Positions 17,650-27,076 of a DNA stretch of 64,000 nucleotides are shown here, one piece after another; positions within the stretch are counted from its first letter, which is position 1, and each line of letters starts with the position of its first letter. The notes below the pieces were generated by a model, which ran no database searches, was not told the DNA's origin, and was given only the letters and a program-made list of their open reading frames with translations. The position numbers and the translations under genes were made by a program. The stretch is from Planctomycetota bacterium (GTDB lineage Bacteria > Planctomycetota > B15-G4 > SIAN01). Location of the stretch: contig JAEUIC010000028.1 of the NCBI GenBank assembly GCA_016795285.1, positions 89,231-153,230 of the forward strand. Reading direction: 5' to 3'.

Positions 17650-18471
17650 CTAGCGGATGCGCAGGTCGACCACCAGCGGGTCGTGGTCCATCGTTCCGTG
17701 GCGGCGCCCTTTCCAGGGCCGCGCGGCGAGCCGCTCGAGCGCGTTCGAGACGAACAGGTAGTCGAGGCGCCGGTCGGGCTCGGCGGTGGGGCCGCTGCCG
17801 GCGCCCGCATCGACGAGCCGCTCGGCCAACCAGTTGTAGATCTCGGCATCGCGCTGCGGGTCGTTCGAGAGGAGGTCGCCGCGTCGATCGATGTCGAGGT
17901 TCAAGTCGCCGCCGAGCAGGTGGAAGTCGGCGGTGATCGCCAGCAGCGACTCGGCTGCGCGACCGATCTCGCCGCGCCGCGCGCGCGCCGACCACGCCGA
18001 GGCGTGCAGTCCGGCGATGGCGAAGCTCCTCCCCTCGAACTGCCACTCGGCCAGCGCCAGTCCGCCCTGCGAGCTGCCGCCGACGAACTGCCCGCGCCGC
18101 GCGACGATCGCCACGTCGCCCGCCGCGCGCACCCAGCCGGCGCCGACGTCGAAGCGGGCGCGCAGCGCGTCGAAGTCGCGCGGATAGAGGAACTCCTGCA
18201 GCAGCACGAGGTCGGGATCGAGGACGAGCAGCGTCCGCGCCACCGCGTCGAGGTCGTCCGCCCGCAACGAGTGGGGCTGCCCGCCGTCGCTGCCGCCGAC
18301 GTTCCAGGTGACGACGCGCAGCGACCTCTCGGGGCGCTTCGCAGGCCACCACTTCGCCGCGTCGCCCTCGACCGCGCGGCGCGCCGGATCGAGCGCACGG
18401 GCGCCGAAGAACGCGAGCGCCGCGATCAGCCAGAGCGCGAGCTCGACGAGGCGCGCGGAGCGGTTCATGGC
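17650..18471 (-). CDS. Endonuclease/exonuclease/phosphatase-fold protein
   Basis: 273 aa; ATG at 18471 overlaps the permease gene end by 7 bases. An N-terminal hydrophobic helix (LVELALWLIAALAFFGA) acts as signal anchor. The EEP fold follows: RVVTWNVGGSDGG (Asn), LVLLQEFLY (metal Glu), FAIAGLHASAW (His), LLGGDLNLDI (catalytic D-x-N) and the terminal MDHDPLVVDL (Asp-His pair). All active-site residues are recognisable. It is probably a membrane-anchored phosphodiesterase or phosphatase facing the periplasm. It is last in the topA-ABC transporter operon, so a substrate handled by that transporter is possible, but this is inference. Confidence 0.83.
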   Translation of the reverse strand, partial: AMNRSARLVELALWLIAALAFFGARALDPARRAVEGDAAKWWPAKRPERSLRVVTWNVGGSDGGQPHSLRADDLDAVARTLLVLDPDLVLLQEFLYPRDFDALRARFDVGAGWVRAAGDVAIVARRGQFVGGSSQGGLALAEWQFEGRSFAIAGLHASAWSARARRGEIGRAAESLLAITADFHLLGGDLNLDIDRRGDLLSNDPQRDAEIYNWLAERLVDAGAGSGPTAEPDRRLDYLFVSNALERLAARPWKGRRHGTMDHDPLVVDLRIR

Positions 18472-19301
18472 TCCTCCCGGCGCCGGAAGCGGCGGAACGC
18501 GAGCGCCAAGAAGAGCGCCGACTGGCCAAGCAGCGCCGCCGCGTGGTGGGCGAGCTCGCGCCACGCGATCTCCTCGCGGAAGAGCGCGCGCCACGCGGTG
18601 GCGTGCCAGGTGAAGAGCCACGGCCGCAGCGCCTCGAAGAAGTGGACCTCGCTGATGACATGCGCGACGAGGTAGAGGGCGACGGCGGCGCCAACCGCGT
18701 TCACCGCGCTGCGGGTGAACGTGGCGATCCAGAAGGAGAGCGAGAGCGGGGCGAGCAGCGCCAGCGACGCGGCGAGCCAAGCGAGCGCGAAGCGCTGCAG
18801 CGCGACGTCGCGCGGCAGGAACTGCGGCCGCGGCGCGCTCTGCAGCACGCCGGGATAGAGGCGCAGGTCGCCCCAGCCGACCGCGAAGAGGCCGAGCAGC
18901 AGCGCCGCCGCCACGAAGAGCGCCGTGAGCAGCGTCGTCCAGCCGAACGCGACGGCGAGCTTCCCGAAGAAGAGGCGCGTCTTCGAGACCGGCCGTACGA
19001 GCAGCAACGTGAGCGTCCCGCTGCCGGTGTCGCCGGCAAGTTGCGCGCCCCCCTCGAGCGCGGCGAAGAGCGGCAGCAGCAGCACGAAGCCGAAGAAGAA
19101 GGCGTAGAGCGCGAAGGTGAGGCCGTTGAAGTAGCTCTTGTTCTCGTAGGTGTACTCGAAGGTCGCGGCGCCGCCGCTGCGCGCCTGCGCGTAGCTCCAG
19201 AAGCCGACCAGCATCAGCACGAGGAAGAGCAGCAGCGCCGCGAGCGCCAGCAGCGGCCGCCGCGAACGCACCAGCCGCAGCAGCTCGAGGCGCTCGCTCA
19301 C
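18465..19301 (-). CDS. ABC-2 type transporter permease
   Basis: 278 aa with about six membrane segments (LLALAALLLFLVLMLVGFW; LYAFFFGFVLLLPLFAALEG; TTLLTALFVAAALLLGLFAV; ALAWLAASLALLAPLSLSFW; AVGAAVALYLVAHVI; AALLGQSALFLALAF). A periplasmic loop of about 35 residues follows the first helix. The cytoplasmic segment GDTGSGTLTLLLVRPVSKTRLFFGK is typical of ABC-2/NosY-like permeases. Its start overlaps the ATPase gene by 4 bases, so the two are a pair. The cargo is unknown. Confidence 0.88.
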   Translation of the reverse strand: MSERLELLRLVRSRRPLLALAALLLFLVLMLVGFWSYAQARSGGAATFEYTYENKSYFNGLTFALYAFFFGFVLLLPLFAALEGGAQLAGDTGSGTLTLLLVRPVSKTRLFFGKLAVAFGWTTLLTALFVAAALLLGLFAVGWGDLRLYPGVLQSAPRPQFLPRDVALQRFALAWLAASLALLAPLSLSFWIATFTRSAVNAVGAAVALYLVAHVISEVHFFEALRPWLFTWHATAWRALFREEIAWRELAHHAAALLGQSALFLALAFRRFRRREEP

Positions 19302-20269
19302 CGCGTGGCTCCGTTCGCCGCGCCGTGGCTCGCGGCCTTCGCCTGCGCGACGCGGCGATCGAGCAGCGCCTCGAGCGGCGGACGCTCGACGTGGAACTCG
19401 AGCAGCTCGAGCCGGGCCGCCTGCAGCAGCGCGCGCGCCTGCTCGAGCGTGCAGCTCCCGGCCGGGAGCTCGAGCGTGTCGCCGCGAAGCGTCGCCGCGA
19501 TTCCCGCCGCCCGCAGCGCCGCCGCCGCCGCGCTCGCCGCGCTCGCCGCGCCTGCGCCGCCGTCACGCGGCGCGACGACGATGCGCAGCCGCTCGCTGCC
19601 GGCGCGCAGCTCGTCGATCGCGCCGCAGAAGAGGAGGCGCCCCTCCTGCAGCAGCGCGAGGCGATCGACCAGCGACTCGACCTCGCCGAGCAGGTGGCTC
19701 GCCAGCACGATCGTCACGCCGTGGTCGCGGCAGAGCGCGAGCAGCAGCGCGCGCAGCGCGAGCACCGCCTGCGGGTCGAGCCCCTCGGTCGGCTCGTCGA
19801 GCACGAGCAGCCGCGGCCGCGGCACCAGCGCGATCGCGAGGGCGAGCCGCTGGCGCATGCCGAACGAGTAGGTGCGCACGCGGTCGTCGGCGCGCTCCAC
19901 GAGGCCGACGGCGGCGAGCGCCTCGTCGACCTCGCGCGGCGCGACCGCGCGGCCACCGAGGCGGGCGAGGTGGCGCACCGTCTCGCGCGCCGTGAGCGTC
20001 TCGAAGAGCGCCGGCGGCGCGAACGCGAAGCGCGCGTCGCGCATCACCGCCTCGCGCGCGCGGAACGGCTCGTGGCCGAGGAGGCGCACGCGGCCCTCGC
20101 TGGGGGCGAGCAGCCCCGCCAGCAGCTTGAGCAGCGTCGACTTGCCCGAGCCGTTGCGGCCGACCAGGCCGAAGAGCTCGCCTGGCGCGATCGAGAGCGA
20201 CACGTCGTCGAGCGCCGCGCGGGTGCCGAAGCGCTTGGTGACCGCCGCGACCTCGACCGCCGCGCTCAC
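19298..20269 (-). CDS. ABC transporter ATP-binding protein
   Basis: 323 aa. I chose the GTG at 20269 because it overlaps the topA stop (GTGA) and sits just before the ATPase domain; the open frame runs to 20401 only inside topA. Walker A (GRNGSGKST), Q-loop region (RFAFAPPALFETLT), signature (YSFGMRQRLA), Walker B (LLVLDEPTEGLD) and switch His (VLASHLL) are present. The variant signature SFGM(R)QR is usual in ABC-2 exporters of the CcmA/NosF type. A C-terminal ~90-residue extension follows. It pairs with the downstream permease. Confidence 0.92.
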   Translation of the reverse strand: MSAAVEVAAVTKRFGTRAALDDVSLSIAPGELFGLVGRNGSGKSTLLKLLAGLLAPSEGRVRLLGHEPFRAREAVMRDARFAFAPPALFETLTARETVRHLARLGGRAVAPREVDEALAAVGLVERADDRVRTYSFGMRQRLALAIALVPRPRLLVLDEPTEGLDPQAVLALRALLLALCRDHGVTIVLASHLLGEVESLVDRLALLQEGRLLFCGAIDELRAGSERLRIVVAPRDGGAGAASAASAAAAALRAAGIAATLRGDTLELPAGSCTLEQARALLQAARLELLEFHVERPPLEALLDRRVAQAKAASHGAANGATR

Positions 20270-22959
20270 CCCTTCGACTTCGACGGCGCGCGCTTCTTGG
20301 CGGGCGCCTTCGCCGGCGTCCGCCGCCCGCCCTTCTTCTTCTTGGTCGGGGCGATCTCGCGCCGCTCGGCGAGCAGGCGCAGCGCCTCCTCGAGCGTGCA
20401 CTCCTCGACCTTGGCGCCCTTCGGCAGCGAGGCGTTGGTCTCGCCGTCGCTGCAGTAGGGGCCGTACTTGCCGTCCTTGATCACCACCTTCGCCTGCGTG
20501 GCGGGATCGACGCCGAGCTCGCGCAACGGCGGCGCGGCCGCTCCGCCGCGGCCCATGCGCTGCCCCTTCGGCTGCGCGTAGATGGCGCGCGCCTCGTCGA
20601 GCGTGATGGTGAAGAGCTGCTCCTCGCTCTTCAGGTTGCGGTAGTCGGGCTTCGGCGCGCCCGGCACGTCCTTCACCAGGTAGGGGCCGAAGCGGCCGAG
20701 CGCGGCGCGGATCTTCTGGCCGTCGACGTCGTCGCCGAGCTCGCGCGGCAGCGTCAAGAGCTGCAGCGCCTGCTCGAGCGTGAGGCTCTTCGGGTTCATC
20801 GAGCGCAGCAGCGACGCGCGCTTGGGCTTCACCGCCGGCGTGCCGCCCTTCTCGCTGCCTCCCTTCTCAGCGTCGCCCTCGGGATCGAGGCCGAGCTGCA
20901 CGTAGGGGCCGAAGCGGCCGGTGCGCAGGAAGACCGGCTGGCCGTCGGCCGCGTGGCCCATCGGCTCCTCGGCCTGGCTCGCCGTCGCGATCAGCTCGAG
21001 CGCCTTCTCGACGGTGATCTCGTCGGGGGCGAGCCCCTCGGGGACGCTCGCGCGCAGCTCGCCGTGCTCGATGTAGGGGCCGTAACGACCGACGCGCAGC
21101 GAGATCGGCGTGCCGTCCTTGCTGCCGATCGGGATGGTGCCGACCTTCTTCGGGTCGACGCCGGTGGCGCGCTCGGTGACGATCGCCTTCAGGCCGGGCT
21201 GGTCGCCGCGATAGAAGCGCTCGAGGAAGTCGTTGCGCTTCGACTCGCCGCGCGCGATGGCGTCGAGCTGGTTCTCCATGTCGGCGGTGAAGGAGTAGTC
21301 GACCAGCTTCGGCTCGAGCGCGAGCATCAGGTTCACGACCGCGAAGGCGAGCGGCGTCGGGACCAGCGCCGCGCCGCGCTTCACCACGTACTCGCGGTCG
21401 ACGATGGTGCCGATGATGCTGGCGTAGGTGGAGGGGCGGCCGACGCCGAGCTCCTCGAGCTTCTGCACCAGCCCCGCTTCGGTGAAGCGCGCCGGCGGCT
21501 TGGTGGCGTGGCCGGCCGCCTCGGCGGCCAGCACCAGCGCCTCGTCGCCCTGCTGCAGCGGCGGCAGCGTCGCCTCCTCCGCCTCGCCACCTGCGTCGTG
21601 CTCGTCCTTGCCCTCGACGTAGGCGCGGAGATAGCCGTCGAAGAGCGTCGTGCGGCCGCGCGCGACGAGCTCCGCCTTGCCGCCGCCGCGCAACGGCGCA
21701 TCGAAGGTCGCCGCGACGCTGCGCAGCCGCGCGTCGACCATCTGCGAGGCGACCGTCCGCTTCCAGATCAGGTCGTAGAGGCGCGCCTCGTCGGCCGGCA
21801 TCTCGCGCGCGACGTCGTCGGGCTCCTTGAAGCTCTCGCCGGCCGGCCGGATCGCCTCGTGCGCCTCCTGCGCGTTGCGCGCCTTGCCCTCCCAGGTGCG
21901 CGGCGTGCGCGGCAGGTAGTCGGCGCCGTAACGGGCGTTCACCAGCGTGCGCGCCGCGTTCAGCGCCTGCGCCGAGAGCGCGATGCTGTCGGTACGCATG
22001 TAGGTGATGAAGCCGCCTTCGTAGAGGCGCTGCGCCGCCTGCATCGCCCGCTTCGCCGTCATGCCGAGCTTGCGTCCCGCCTCCTGCTGCAACGTCGAGG
22101 TGGTGAAGGGGGGCTTCGGCGAGGAGTGGAACTCCTTCTGATCGACCTTGCGCGCCACCGGCAGGCTGCCGGCGAGGCCGTCGGCGAGCTTGCGCGCGCC
22201 CGCCTCGTCGAGCAGCAGCACGCTCTTGCCGGGGAGGAGCTTCCCGTCGGAGCCGAAGTCGCGCCCCTGCGCCAGCGCCCGCCCGTCGAGCGCGACGACC
22301 TGCGCCGGGAAGGCGACGGCGGTCCGCTCGAGGGTGACCTGCGCGTCCCACCACGCGGCGGAGCGGAACGCCATGCGCTCCTGCTCGCGCTCGACGATGA
22401 GGCGGGTCGCGACGCTCTGCACGCGGCCGGCCGAGAGGCGCGGCGCGATCTTGCGCCAGAGGATCGGGCTCACCTCGTAGCCGTAGAGGCGGTCGAGGAT
22501 GCGGCGCGCCTCCTGCGCGTCGACGAGGCTCGTGTCGACGTCGCGGCAGTTCTCCACCGCCTTCTCGATGGCCGCCTTGGTGATCTCGTGGAAGACCATC
22601 CGCTTCACCGGCACCTTCGGCTGCAGCAGCTCGAGCAGGTGCCAGGAGATCGCCTCGCCTTCGCGGTCCTCGTCGGTCGCGAGGTAGAGGGCGGAAGCAT
22701 CCTTCAGCAGCGCCTTCAGCTCGCGGATCTTGGCGCGCTTCTCGGCGGGGACGACGTAGAGCGGGGCGTAACCGTGGTCGACGTCGACGCCGAGCCGCGC
22801 CCACGGCTCCTTCTTCAGCGCCGGGGAGATCTCGGCGGCGTTCGAGGGGAGGTCGCGGACGTGGCCGATCGAGGCTTCGACCAGCCAGTCCTTGCCGAGG
22901 AACTTGGCGATGGTCTTCGCCTTGGCGGGCGACTCCACGATCACGAGAGGCTTCTTCAT
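20266..22959 (-). CDS. topA: DNA topoisomerase I (type IA)
   Basis: 897 aa. The Toprim domain begins at residue 3 (PLVIVESPAKAKTIAKFLG) with the acidic triad in ATDEDREGE (about 94-102). The active-site Tyr is Y320 (GGFITYMRTDS), matching Tyr319 of E. coli. The C-terminus has no tetracysteine zinc fingers; it has at least four zinc-free topoisomerase C-terminal repeats with G-R/K-Y/F-G-P-Y motifs (GRYGPYIEHG, GRFGPYVQLG, GRFGPYLVKD, KYGPYCSDG) and a Lys/Ala/Pro-rich basic tail. The enzyme relaxes negative supercoils. The gene has a perfect TTGACA -35 and a start 7 bases from the -10. It heads an operon with an ABC transporter and EEP-fold gene. Confidence 0.97.
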   Translation of the reverse strand: MKKPLVIVESPAKAKTIAKFLGKDWLVEASIGHVRDLPSNAAEISPALKKEPWARLGVDVDHGYAPLYVVPAEKRAKIRELKALLKDASALYLATDEDREGEAISWHLLELLQPKVPVKRMVFHEITKAAIEKAVENCRDVDTSLVDAQEARRILDRLYGYEVSPILWRKIAPRLSAGRVQSVATRLIVEREQERMAFRSAAWWDAQVTLERTAVAFPAQVVALDGRALAQGRDFGSDGKLLPGKSVLLLDEAGARKLADGLAGSLPVARKVDQKEFHSSPKPPFTTSTLQQEAGRKLGMTAKRAMQAAQRLYEGGFITYMRTDSIALSAQALNAARTLVNARYGADYLPRTPRTWEGKARNAQEAHEAIRPAGESFKEPDDVAREMPADEARLYDLIWKRTVASQMVDARLRSVAATFDAPLRGGGKAELVARGRTTLFDGYLRAYVEGKDEHDAGGEAEEATLPPLQQGDEALVLAAEAAGHATKPPARFTEAGLVQKLEELGVGRPSTYASIIGTIVDREYVVKRGAALVPTPLAFAVVNLMLALEPKLVDYSFTADMENQLDAIARGESKRNDFLERFYRGDQPGLKAIVTERATGVDPKKVGTIPIGSKDGTPISLRVGRYGPYIEHGELRASVPEGLAPDEITVEKALELIATASQAEEPMGHAADGQPVFLRTGRFGPYVQLGLDPEGDAEKGGSEKGGTPAVKPKRASLLRSMNPKSLTLEQALQLLTLPRELGDDVDGQKIRAALGRFGPYLVKDVPGAPKPDYRNLKSEEQLFTITLDEARAIYAQPKGQRMGRGGAAAPPLRELGVDPATQAKVVIKDGKYGPYCSDGETNASLPKGAKVEECTLEEALRLLAERREIAPTKKKKGGRRTPAKAPAKKRAPSKSKG

Positions 22960-22996
22960 CCGAACGAGACTGCGCTGCTCGCACCACGCTTGTCAA
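22960..22996 (-). promoter_or_regulatory. topA promoter: TTGACA, 18-base spacer, CAGTCT
   Basis: On the minus strand a perfect -35 TTGACA (22996-22991) is followed by 18 bases, then CAGTCT (22972-22967), then 7 bases and the ATG. This places transcription start within a base or two of the start codon. No Shine-Dalgarno is present, which suggests a nearly leaderless mRNA. Confidence 0.6.
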
Positions 22997-23129
22997 GCGC
23001 GCCCATCCGCCGAGCGCACGCCGTCGCGCTCGAGCAGCGCAGCGGCGAGCGACCTCTTGCGCGCGCGGCGGCGATGGAATAGTCGAGCGCGCGAAGCCTC
23101 CCGGAACCCGAGCCTGCTGGAGTCGATCG

Positions 23130-25916
23130 ATGACCCGTCGCACCTGCGCTCGTCCGTCCCTCGCCCTCGCGTTCACCGCCTCCGCGTCGCTCGTCGCCGC
23201 GGCGGCGGCGCCGCAGGAGGGCGCACCGGAGCGGGCCGCGCCGCAGCGCCCGCGTCACCAGGATGGCCACGCGCCGCTGGTCGGCGAGTTCGTGCCGCAC
23301 GAGCTGCTCTACCGCATCGCGGGCGAGCCGACGGTCGAGCGGCGCGCGGCGATCCGCGCGCTCGCCGGCGCGCTCGAGGGGGCGCGCGGCGAGGAGGAGC
23401 TCTGGCGCGGCACGCTCTTCCGCCTGCGCCTCGCGCCCGAGCGCGACCTCGCGGCGGCGCTCTGCGCCCTGAACGACTCGCCGCTCGTGCGCTACGCGGA
23501 GCCGAACTTCGTGGCGCGGGCGACCGGCGTCCCGAACGACCCGCTCGTGCCGCTCCAGTGGCACCTCGGGCAGGCCAACGACTCCGACATGGACCTCTTC
23601 GAGGCGTGGGACGTGGCGCGCGGCGACGCCGGCGTGGTCCTCGCCACCGTCGACACCGGCTTCGACCACGCCCATCCCGACCTCGCCCACAAGGCGTGGG
23701 TCAATCCCGGGGAGATCGCCGGCAACGGGATCGACGACGACGCGAACGGCTGGATCGACGACGTCCACGGCATCGACCCGGTGAACGGCGACGGCGACCC
23801 GATGGACGACAACGGCCACGGCACCTTCGTCGCCGGCATCGCCGCGGCCGAGCCCGACAACGGCCAGGGGATCGCCGGCGTGGCGTGGAACGCCCGGATC
23901 ATGGGCTGCAAGTTCCTCGCGGCGTCGGGCAGCGGCAGCTTCGCCGAGGCGATCACCTCCCTCGACTACGCCGTCGCCAACGGCGCCGCCGTCTCGAACC
24001 ACAGCTACAACAGCCCGAGCTTCAGCCAGACGCTCTACGACGCCTTCGACCTCGCCGGCGACGCCGGCCACCTCGCGATCGTCCCGGGCGCCAACTCGGC
24101 GAACAACCTCGACGTGCAGCCGAGCTATCCGGTCTGCTTCGACCTGCCCGAGATCCTCGCCATCGGCTCGACCGACGAGAACGACGCGCTCACCGGCTTC
24201 TCCGACTACGGCAAGGCGAGCCTCGACGTGCTGGTGCCGGGCAACAACCTGCAGAGCACGACGCTCGGCGGCGGCTACGCGGCCGGCTCGGCCAACTCCT
24301 ACGCGGCGCCGACCGCGACCGGCCTCGCGGCGCTGCTCGCGTGGGTGGGGGGCAGCCGCGACGGCCAGCAGATCAAGGACTGGATCCAGGACAGCGTCGA
24401 TCCGCTCGCTCCGCTCTCCTCGAAGTGCGCCACGGGCGGCCGCATCAACGCGTGGAAGGCGGTGCAGCGCGCCGCATGGAGCAGCCTCGCGAGCGAGCGC
24501 TGGAACAAGCCCGGGACGCGCGGCAGCTCGGCGGCCGGGAGCGCGCTCTGCGTCGCCGCCGACGCGGACGGCGACGGCCGCGACGACGTGGCGATCGGAG
24601 TGCCGGGCGACCGGCCGGGCAGCTTCACCGGCGGCTCGGTGCAGGTCGTGTCGGGGCTCACCGGCGCGACGCTGCGCACGATCGCCGGGCCGAACCAGAA
24701 CGGCGCGCGCTTCGGCGCCGCGCTCGCCGCGTTGCGCGACGTCGACGGCGACGGGATCGACGACCTCGCGGTCGGGCAGCCCGAGATGAACGCCGGCTTC
24801 GCCGACAACGGTGGCGTGCGGATCGTATCGGGCGCGACCGGGGCGACGATCGCGACGCTCGATGGGGCGGCGGCGACCGCGCGCGACGGCAGCGCGCTCG
24901 CAGCGGCGGGCGACCTCGACGGCGACGGTTCGGGGGACTGCTTCATCGGCGGACCGGGCAGGAGCCACGTCGCGGCGCGCCGCGCGATCGACGGTGCGCT
25001 CCTGTGGGACGAGGTGCGGCCCGCGGTCGACGAGTTCGGCGCCTCGCTCGCGAACGTGGGCGACCAGGACGGCGACGGGCGCGACGACGTGCTGGTGGGG
25101 GCGCCCGGCCTCGCGACGGCGGAACTCCTCTCGGGCGCTGACGGCTCGACGCTCCTCACCCTCAACTACGCGACCGTCGATCGGGTCGGCGCGACGGTGG
25201 CGAACGTCGGCGACGTCGATCGCGACGGCTTCGACGACTTCGGCATCGGCAACGACGCGCGCAACCGCGTGGTGCGCATCGTCTCGGGCGCGACGGGCGC
25301 GCTCCTCTACCGCCGCAACGTCCCGGCGGGCGCCACCGGCGAGATCGCCGCCTTCGCGCGCGCCGAGGACCGCGATGGCGATCGGGTCCCCGACTACTGG
25401 ATCGCGTGGCGCGGGCTCGACGTCGCCGAGCTGCGCTCCGGCGTCGACGGCGCGCTCCTGCAGGCGGTCGAAGGGGCGAGCGGCAACGCGTTCGGCGCGG
25501 CGCTGCTCGGCGACGTCGATCTCGATGGCGACGGCGCGTTCGACCTGATCGTCGCGGCGCCCGACGAGGATGTCGCCGGCGTCGGCCTCGCCGCCGGCCG
25601 CACGCGCGCCTACTCCTCCGCGCCGCTGCGCTTCACCGCGCTGCCGGGCGACCCCGACGAGGGCGACCTGGTGACCGCGACGATCGCCGGCGGCGCCACC
25701 GGCATGCCGTTCCTCCTGGTGCTGGTCGACGTCGACGGGATCCCGCTCTTCGAGGTGCTCTTCCTCGACCTGCTCGACCAGTACGGCGGCTACGAGATCG
25801 CCGACACCATCCCGAGCGGCGCGAGCGGCAGCACCTTCACGCTGCAGGTGTGGAGCCTCAAGTACGCGCGGCCGCGGCTGGTCGCGAGCAACCGCGCGCC
25901 GATCGCCGTGCAATGA
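23130..25916 (+). CDS. Secreted subtilisin-like protease with FG-GAP repeats
   Basis: 928 aa with a signal peptide (LALAFTASASLVAAAAA) and an inhibitor-I9-like propeptide (about 50-125). The S8 catalytic triad is complete: D175 (ATVDTGFDH), H230 (DDNGHGTFVAG) and S390 (SANSYAAPTATG); N322 can serve the oxyanion hole. After the protease (to about 455) come roughly seven FG-GAP/integrin-alpha-like blades with Ca-binding D-x-D-x-D-G loops (DADGDGRDDVAIG, DVDGDGIDDLAVG, DQDGDGRDDVLVG). A short C-terminal beta domain ends the chain. It is an extracellular protease with an adhesion- or scaffold-type propeller. The start is ATG 23130. The DinB-like gene overlaps its stop by 4 bases. Confidence 0.92.
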   Translation: MTRRTCARPSLALAFTASASLVAAAAAPQEGAPERAAPQRPRHQDGHAPLVGEFVPHELLYRIAGEPTVERRAAIRALAGALEGARGEEELWRGTLFRLRLAPERDLAAALCALNDSPLVRYAEPNFVARATGVPNDPLVPLQWHLGQANDSDMDLFEAWDVARGDAGVVLATVDTGFDHAHPDLAHKAWVNPGEIAGNGIDDDANGWIDDVHGIDPVNGDGDPMDDNGHGTFVAGIAAAEPDNGQGIAGVAWNARIMGCKFLAASGSGSFAEAITSLDYAVANGAAVSNHSYNSPSFSQTLYDAFDLAGDAGHLAIVPGANSANNLDVQPSYPVCFDLPEILAIGSTDENDALTGFSDYGKASLDVLVPGNNLQSTTLGGGYAAGSANSYAAPTATGLAALLAWVGGSRDGQQIKDWIQDSVDPLAPLSSKCATGGRINAWKAVQRAAWSSLASERWNKPGTRGSSAAGSALCVAADADGDGRDDVAIGVPGDRPGSFTGGSVQVVSGLTGATLRTIAGPNQNGARFGAALAALRDVDGDGIDDLAVGQPEMNAGFADNGGVRIVSGATGATIATLDGAAATARDGSALAAAGDLDGDGSGDCFIGGPGRSHVAARRAIDGALLWDEVRPAVDEFGASLANVGDQDGDGRDDVLVGAPGLATAELLSGADGSTLLTLNYATVDRVGATVANVGDVDRDGFDDFGIGNDARNRVVRIVSGATGALLYRRNVPAGATGEIAAFARAEDRDGDRVPDYWIAWRGLDVAELRSGVDGALLQAVEGASGNAFGAALLGDVDLDGDGAFDLIVAAPDEDVAGVGLAAGRTRAYSSAPLRFTALPGDPDEGDLVTATIAGGATGMPFLLVLVDVDGIPLFEVLFLDLLDQYGGYEIADTIPSGASGSTFTLQVWSLKYARPRLVASNRAPIAVQ

Positions 25917-26449
25917 GCGCGGCGCCCGACGCGCCGTTCTGCCTCGCCGAGGCGCTCCCGCTGCTCGAGCGGACGCCGCGGGTCCTCGACGCGTTGCTGC
26001 GCGGGCTGCCGGAGGCGTGGCTCGCGGCCGACGAGGGGCCGCAGACGTGGAGCGCGCCGCTGGTCGTCGGCCACTTGATCCACGGCGAGCGGACCGACTG
26101 GCTGCCGCGCGTGCGCCACCTGCGGGAGCACGGCGAGACGCGGCCGTTCGCGCCGTTCGACCGCTTCGCGCAGCTCGCGGCGCCCCCGCGCGCGCTCGGC
26201 GAGCTGCTCGACGAGTTCGCGGCGCTGCGCCGCGCGAGCCTCGCCGAACTCGCCGCGCTCGAGCTGCAGGAGGGCGACCTCGCGCGCCGCGGGCGCCATC
26301 CGGCACTCGGGACGGTCACGCTCGGCGAGCTGCTCGCGACCTGGGTGGTGCACGACCTCGACCACCTCGTGCAGATCGAGCGGACGATGGCGAAGCGGTG
26401 GGGCGGCGCGGTGGGGCCGTGGGCCGCCTACCTGCGCGTGGTCCGATAG
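25913..26449 (+). CDS. DinB-family metal-dependent protein
   Basis: 178 aa; the ATG overlaps the protease stop (ATGA), so it is translationally coupled. The DinB/YfiT four-helix fold is indicated by three metal-site histidines: one in LVVGHLIHGERTDW and the HxxxH pair in TWVVHDLDHLVQIERTM. Family members include thiol-dependent transferases and damage-inducible proteins of unknown activity. There is no signal peptide, so it is cytoplasmic, which is unlike its secreted operon partner. Confidence 0.83.
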   Translation: MSAAPDAPFCLAEALPLLERTPRVLDALLRGLPEAWLAADEGPQTWSAPLVVGHLIHGERTDWLPRVRHLREHGETRPFAPFDRFAQLAAPPRALGELLDEFAALRRASLAELAALELQEGDLARRGRHPALGTVTLGELLATWVVHDLDHLVQIERTMAKRWGGAVGPWAAYLRVVR

Positions 26450-26469
26450 GAGTCGGAGCGGCGCGGGCG

Positions 26470-26485
26470 GCGCCGCGCGCGGCGC
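26470..26485. terminator. Candidate shared terminator (16-base palindrome)
   Basis: GCGCCGCGCGCGGCGC is a perfect palindrome between the convergent DinB-like and ppa genes and touches the ppa stop codon. It has no T tract, so it is only a candidate. Confidence 0.4.
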
Positions 26486-27024
26486 TACGGACCGTGCGCC
26501 TTCTTCCAGTTGGCGATGCCGCGCACCACTTCGGCCTTCGCGTCGGCGGCGCTCTTCCACCCCTTCACCTTGACCCACTTGCCGGGCTCGAGGTCCTTGT
26601 AGTGCTCGAAGAAGTGCTGGATCGCGTGGAGGCGCATCGGGTTCAGGTTCTCGGGCTCCTGCCACTGCGCGTAGAGCGGCAGCACCTTGGTGATCGGCAC
26701 CGCCAGCAGCTTGTTGTCGCCGCCCGCCTCGTCCTCCATCTGCAGCATCCCGATCGGCCGGCAGCGCACCACGACGCTCGGCAGCAGCGCGACCGGAGTG
26801 ATCACCAGCACGTCGACCGGATCGCCGTCGTCGGCCTTGGTCTGCGGGATGTAGCCGTAGTTGCACGGGTAGTGCATCGCCGTCGCCATGAAGCGATCGA
26901 CGAAGAGCGCCCCGGTCGCCTCGTCGACCTCGTACTTGATCGGGTCGGCGTTCATCGGGATCTCGATGATCACGTGGAACTCGTCGGGAGCGCCGGCGCC
27001 CGCGGTGACGTTGTGGAGGCTCAT
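26485..27024 (-). CDS. ppa: Inorganic pyrophosphatase
   Basis: 179 aa, the normal length for family I bacterial enzymes. The signature DDGDPVDVL (D66, D68, D71) binds the catalytic Mg ions. Other active-site regions are IPMNADPIKYEVD, YPCNYGYIPQT and the C-terminal KWVKVKGWKSAADAKAEV. It hydrolyses pyrophosphate in the cytoplasm and drives biosynthetic reactions. It stands alone, with its own -10-type box at 27077-27082. Confidence 0.97.
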   Translation of the reverse strand: MSLHNVTAGAGAPDEFHVIIEIPMNADPIKYEVDEATGALFVDRFMATAMHYPCNYGYIPQTKADDGDPVDVLVITPVALLPSVVVRCRPIGMLQMEDEAGGDNKLLAVPITKVLPLYAQWQEPENLNPMRLHAIQHFFEHYKDLEPGKWVKVKGWKSAADAKAEVVRGIANWKKAHGP

Positions 27025-27076
27025 GGTTCCCCTGATCGGCCGTTGCGGGCGGTCAGCCGCAATCGCGCCGCGCCGG

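Noticed and set aside
22956..26306. A 1116-codon minus-strand frame opposite the subtilase and DinB genes
   Set aside because: Composition is monotonous Arg/Ala/Val with no motif. The plus strand has a complete catalytic triad and calcium loops.
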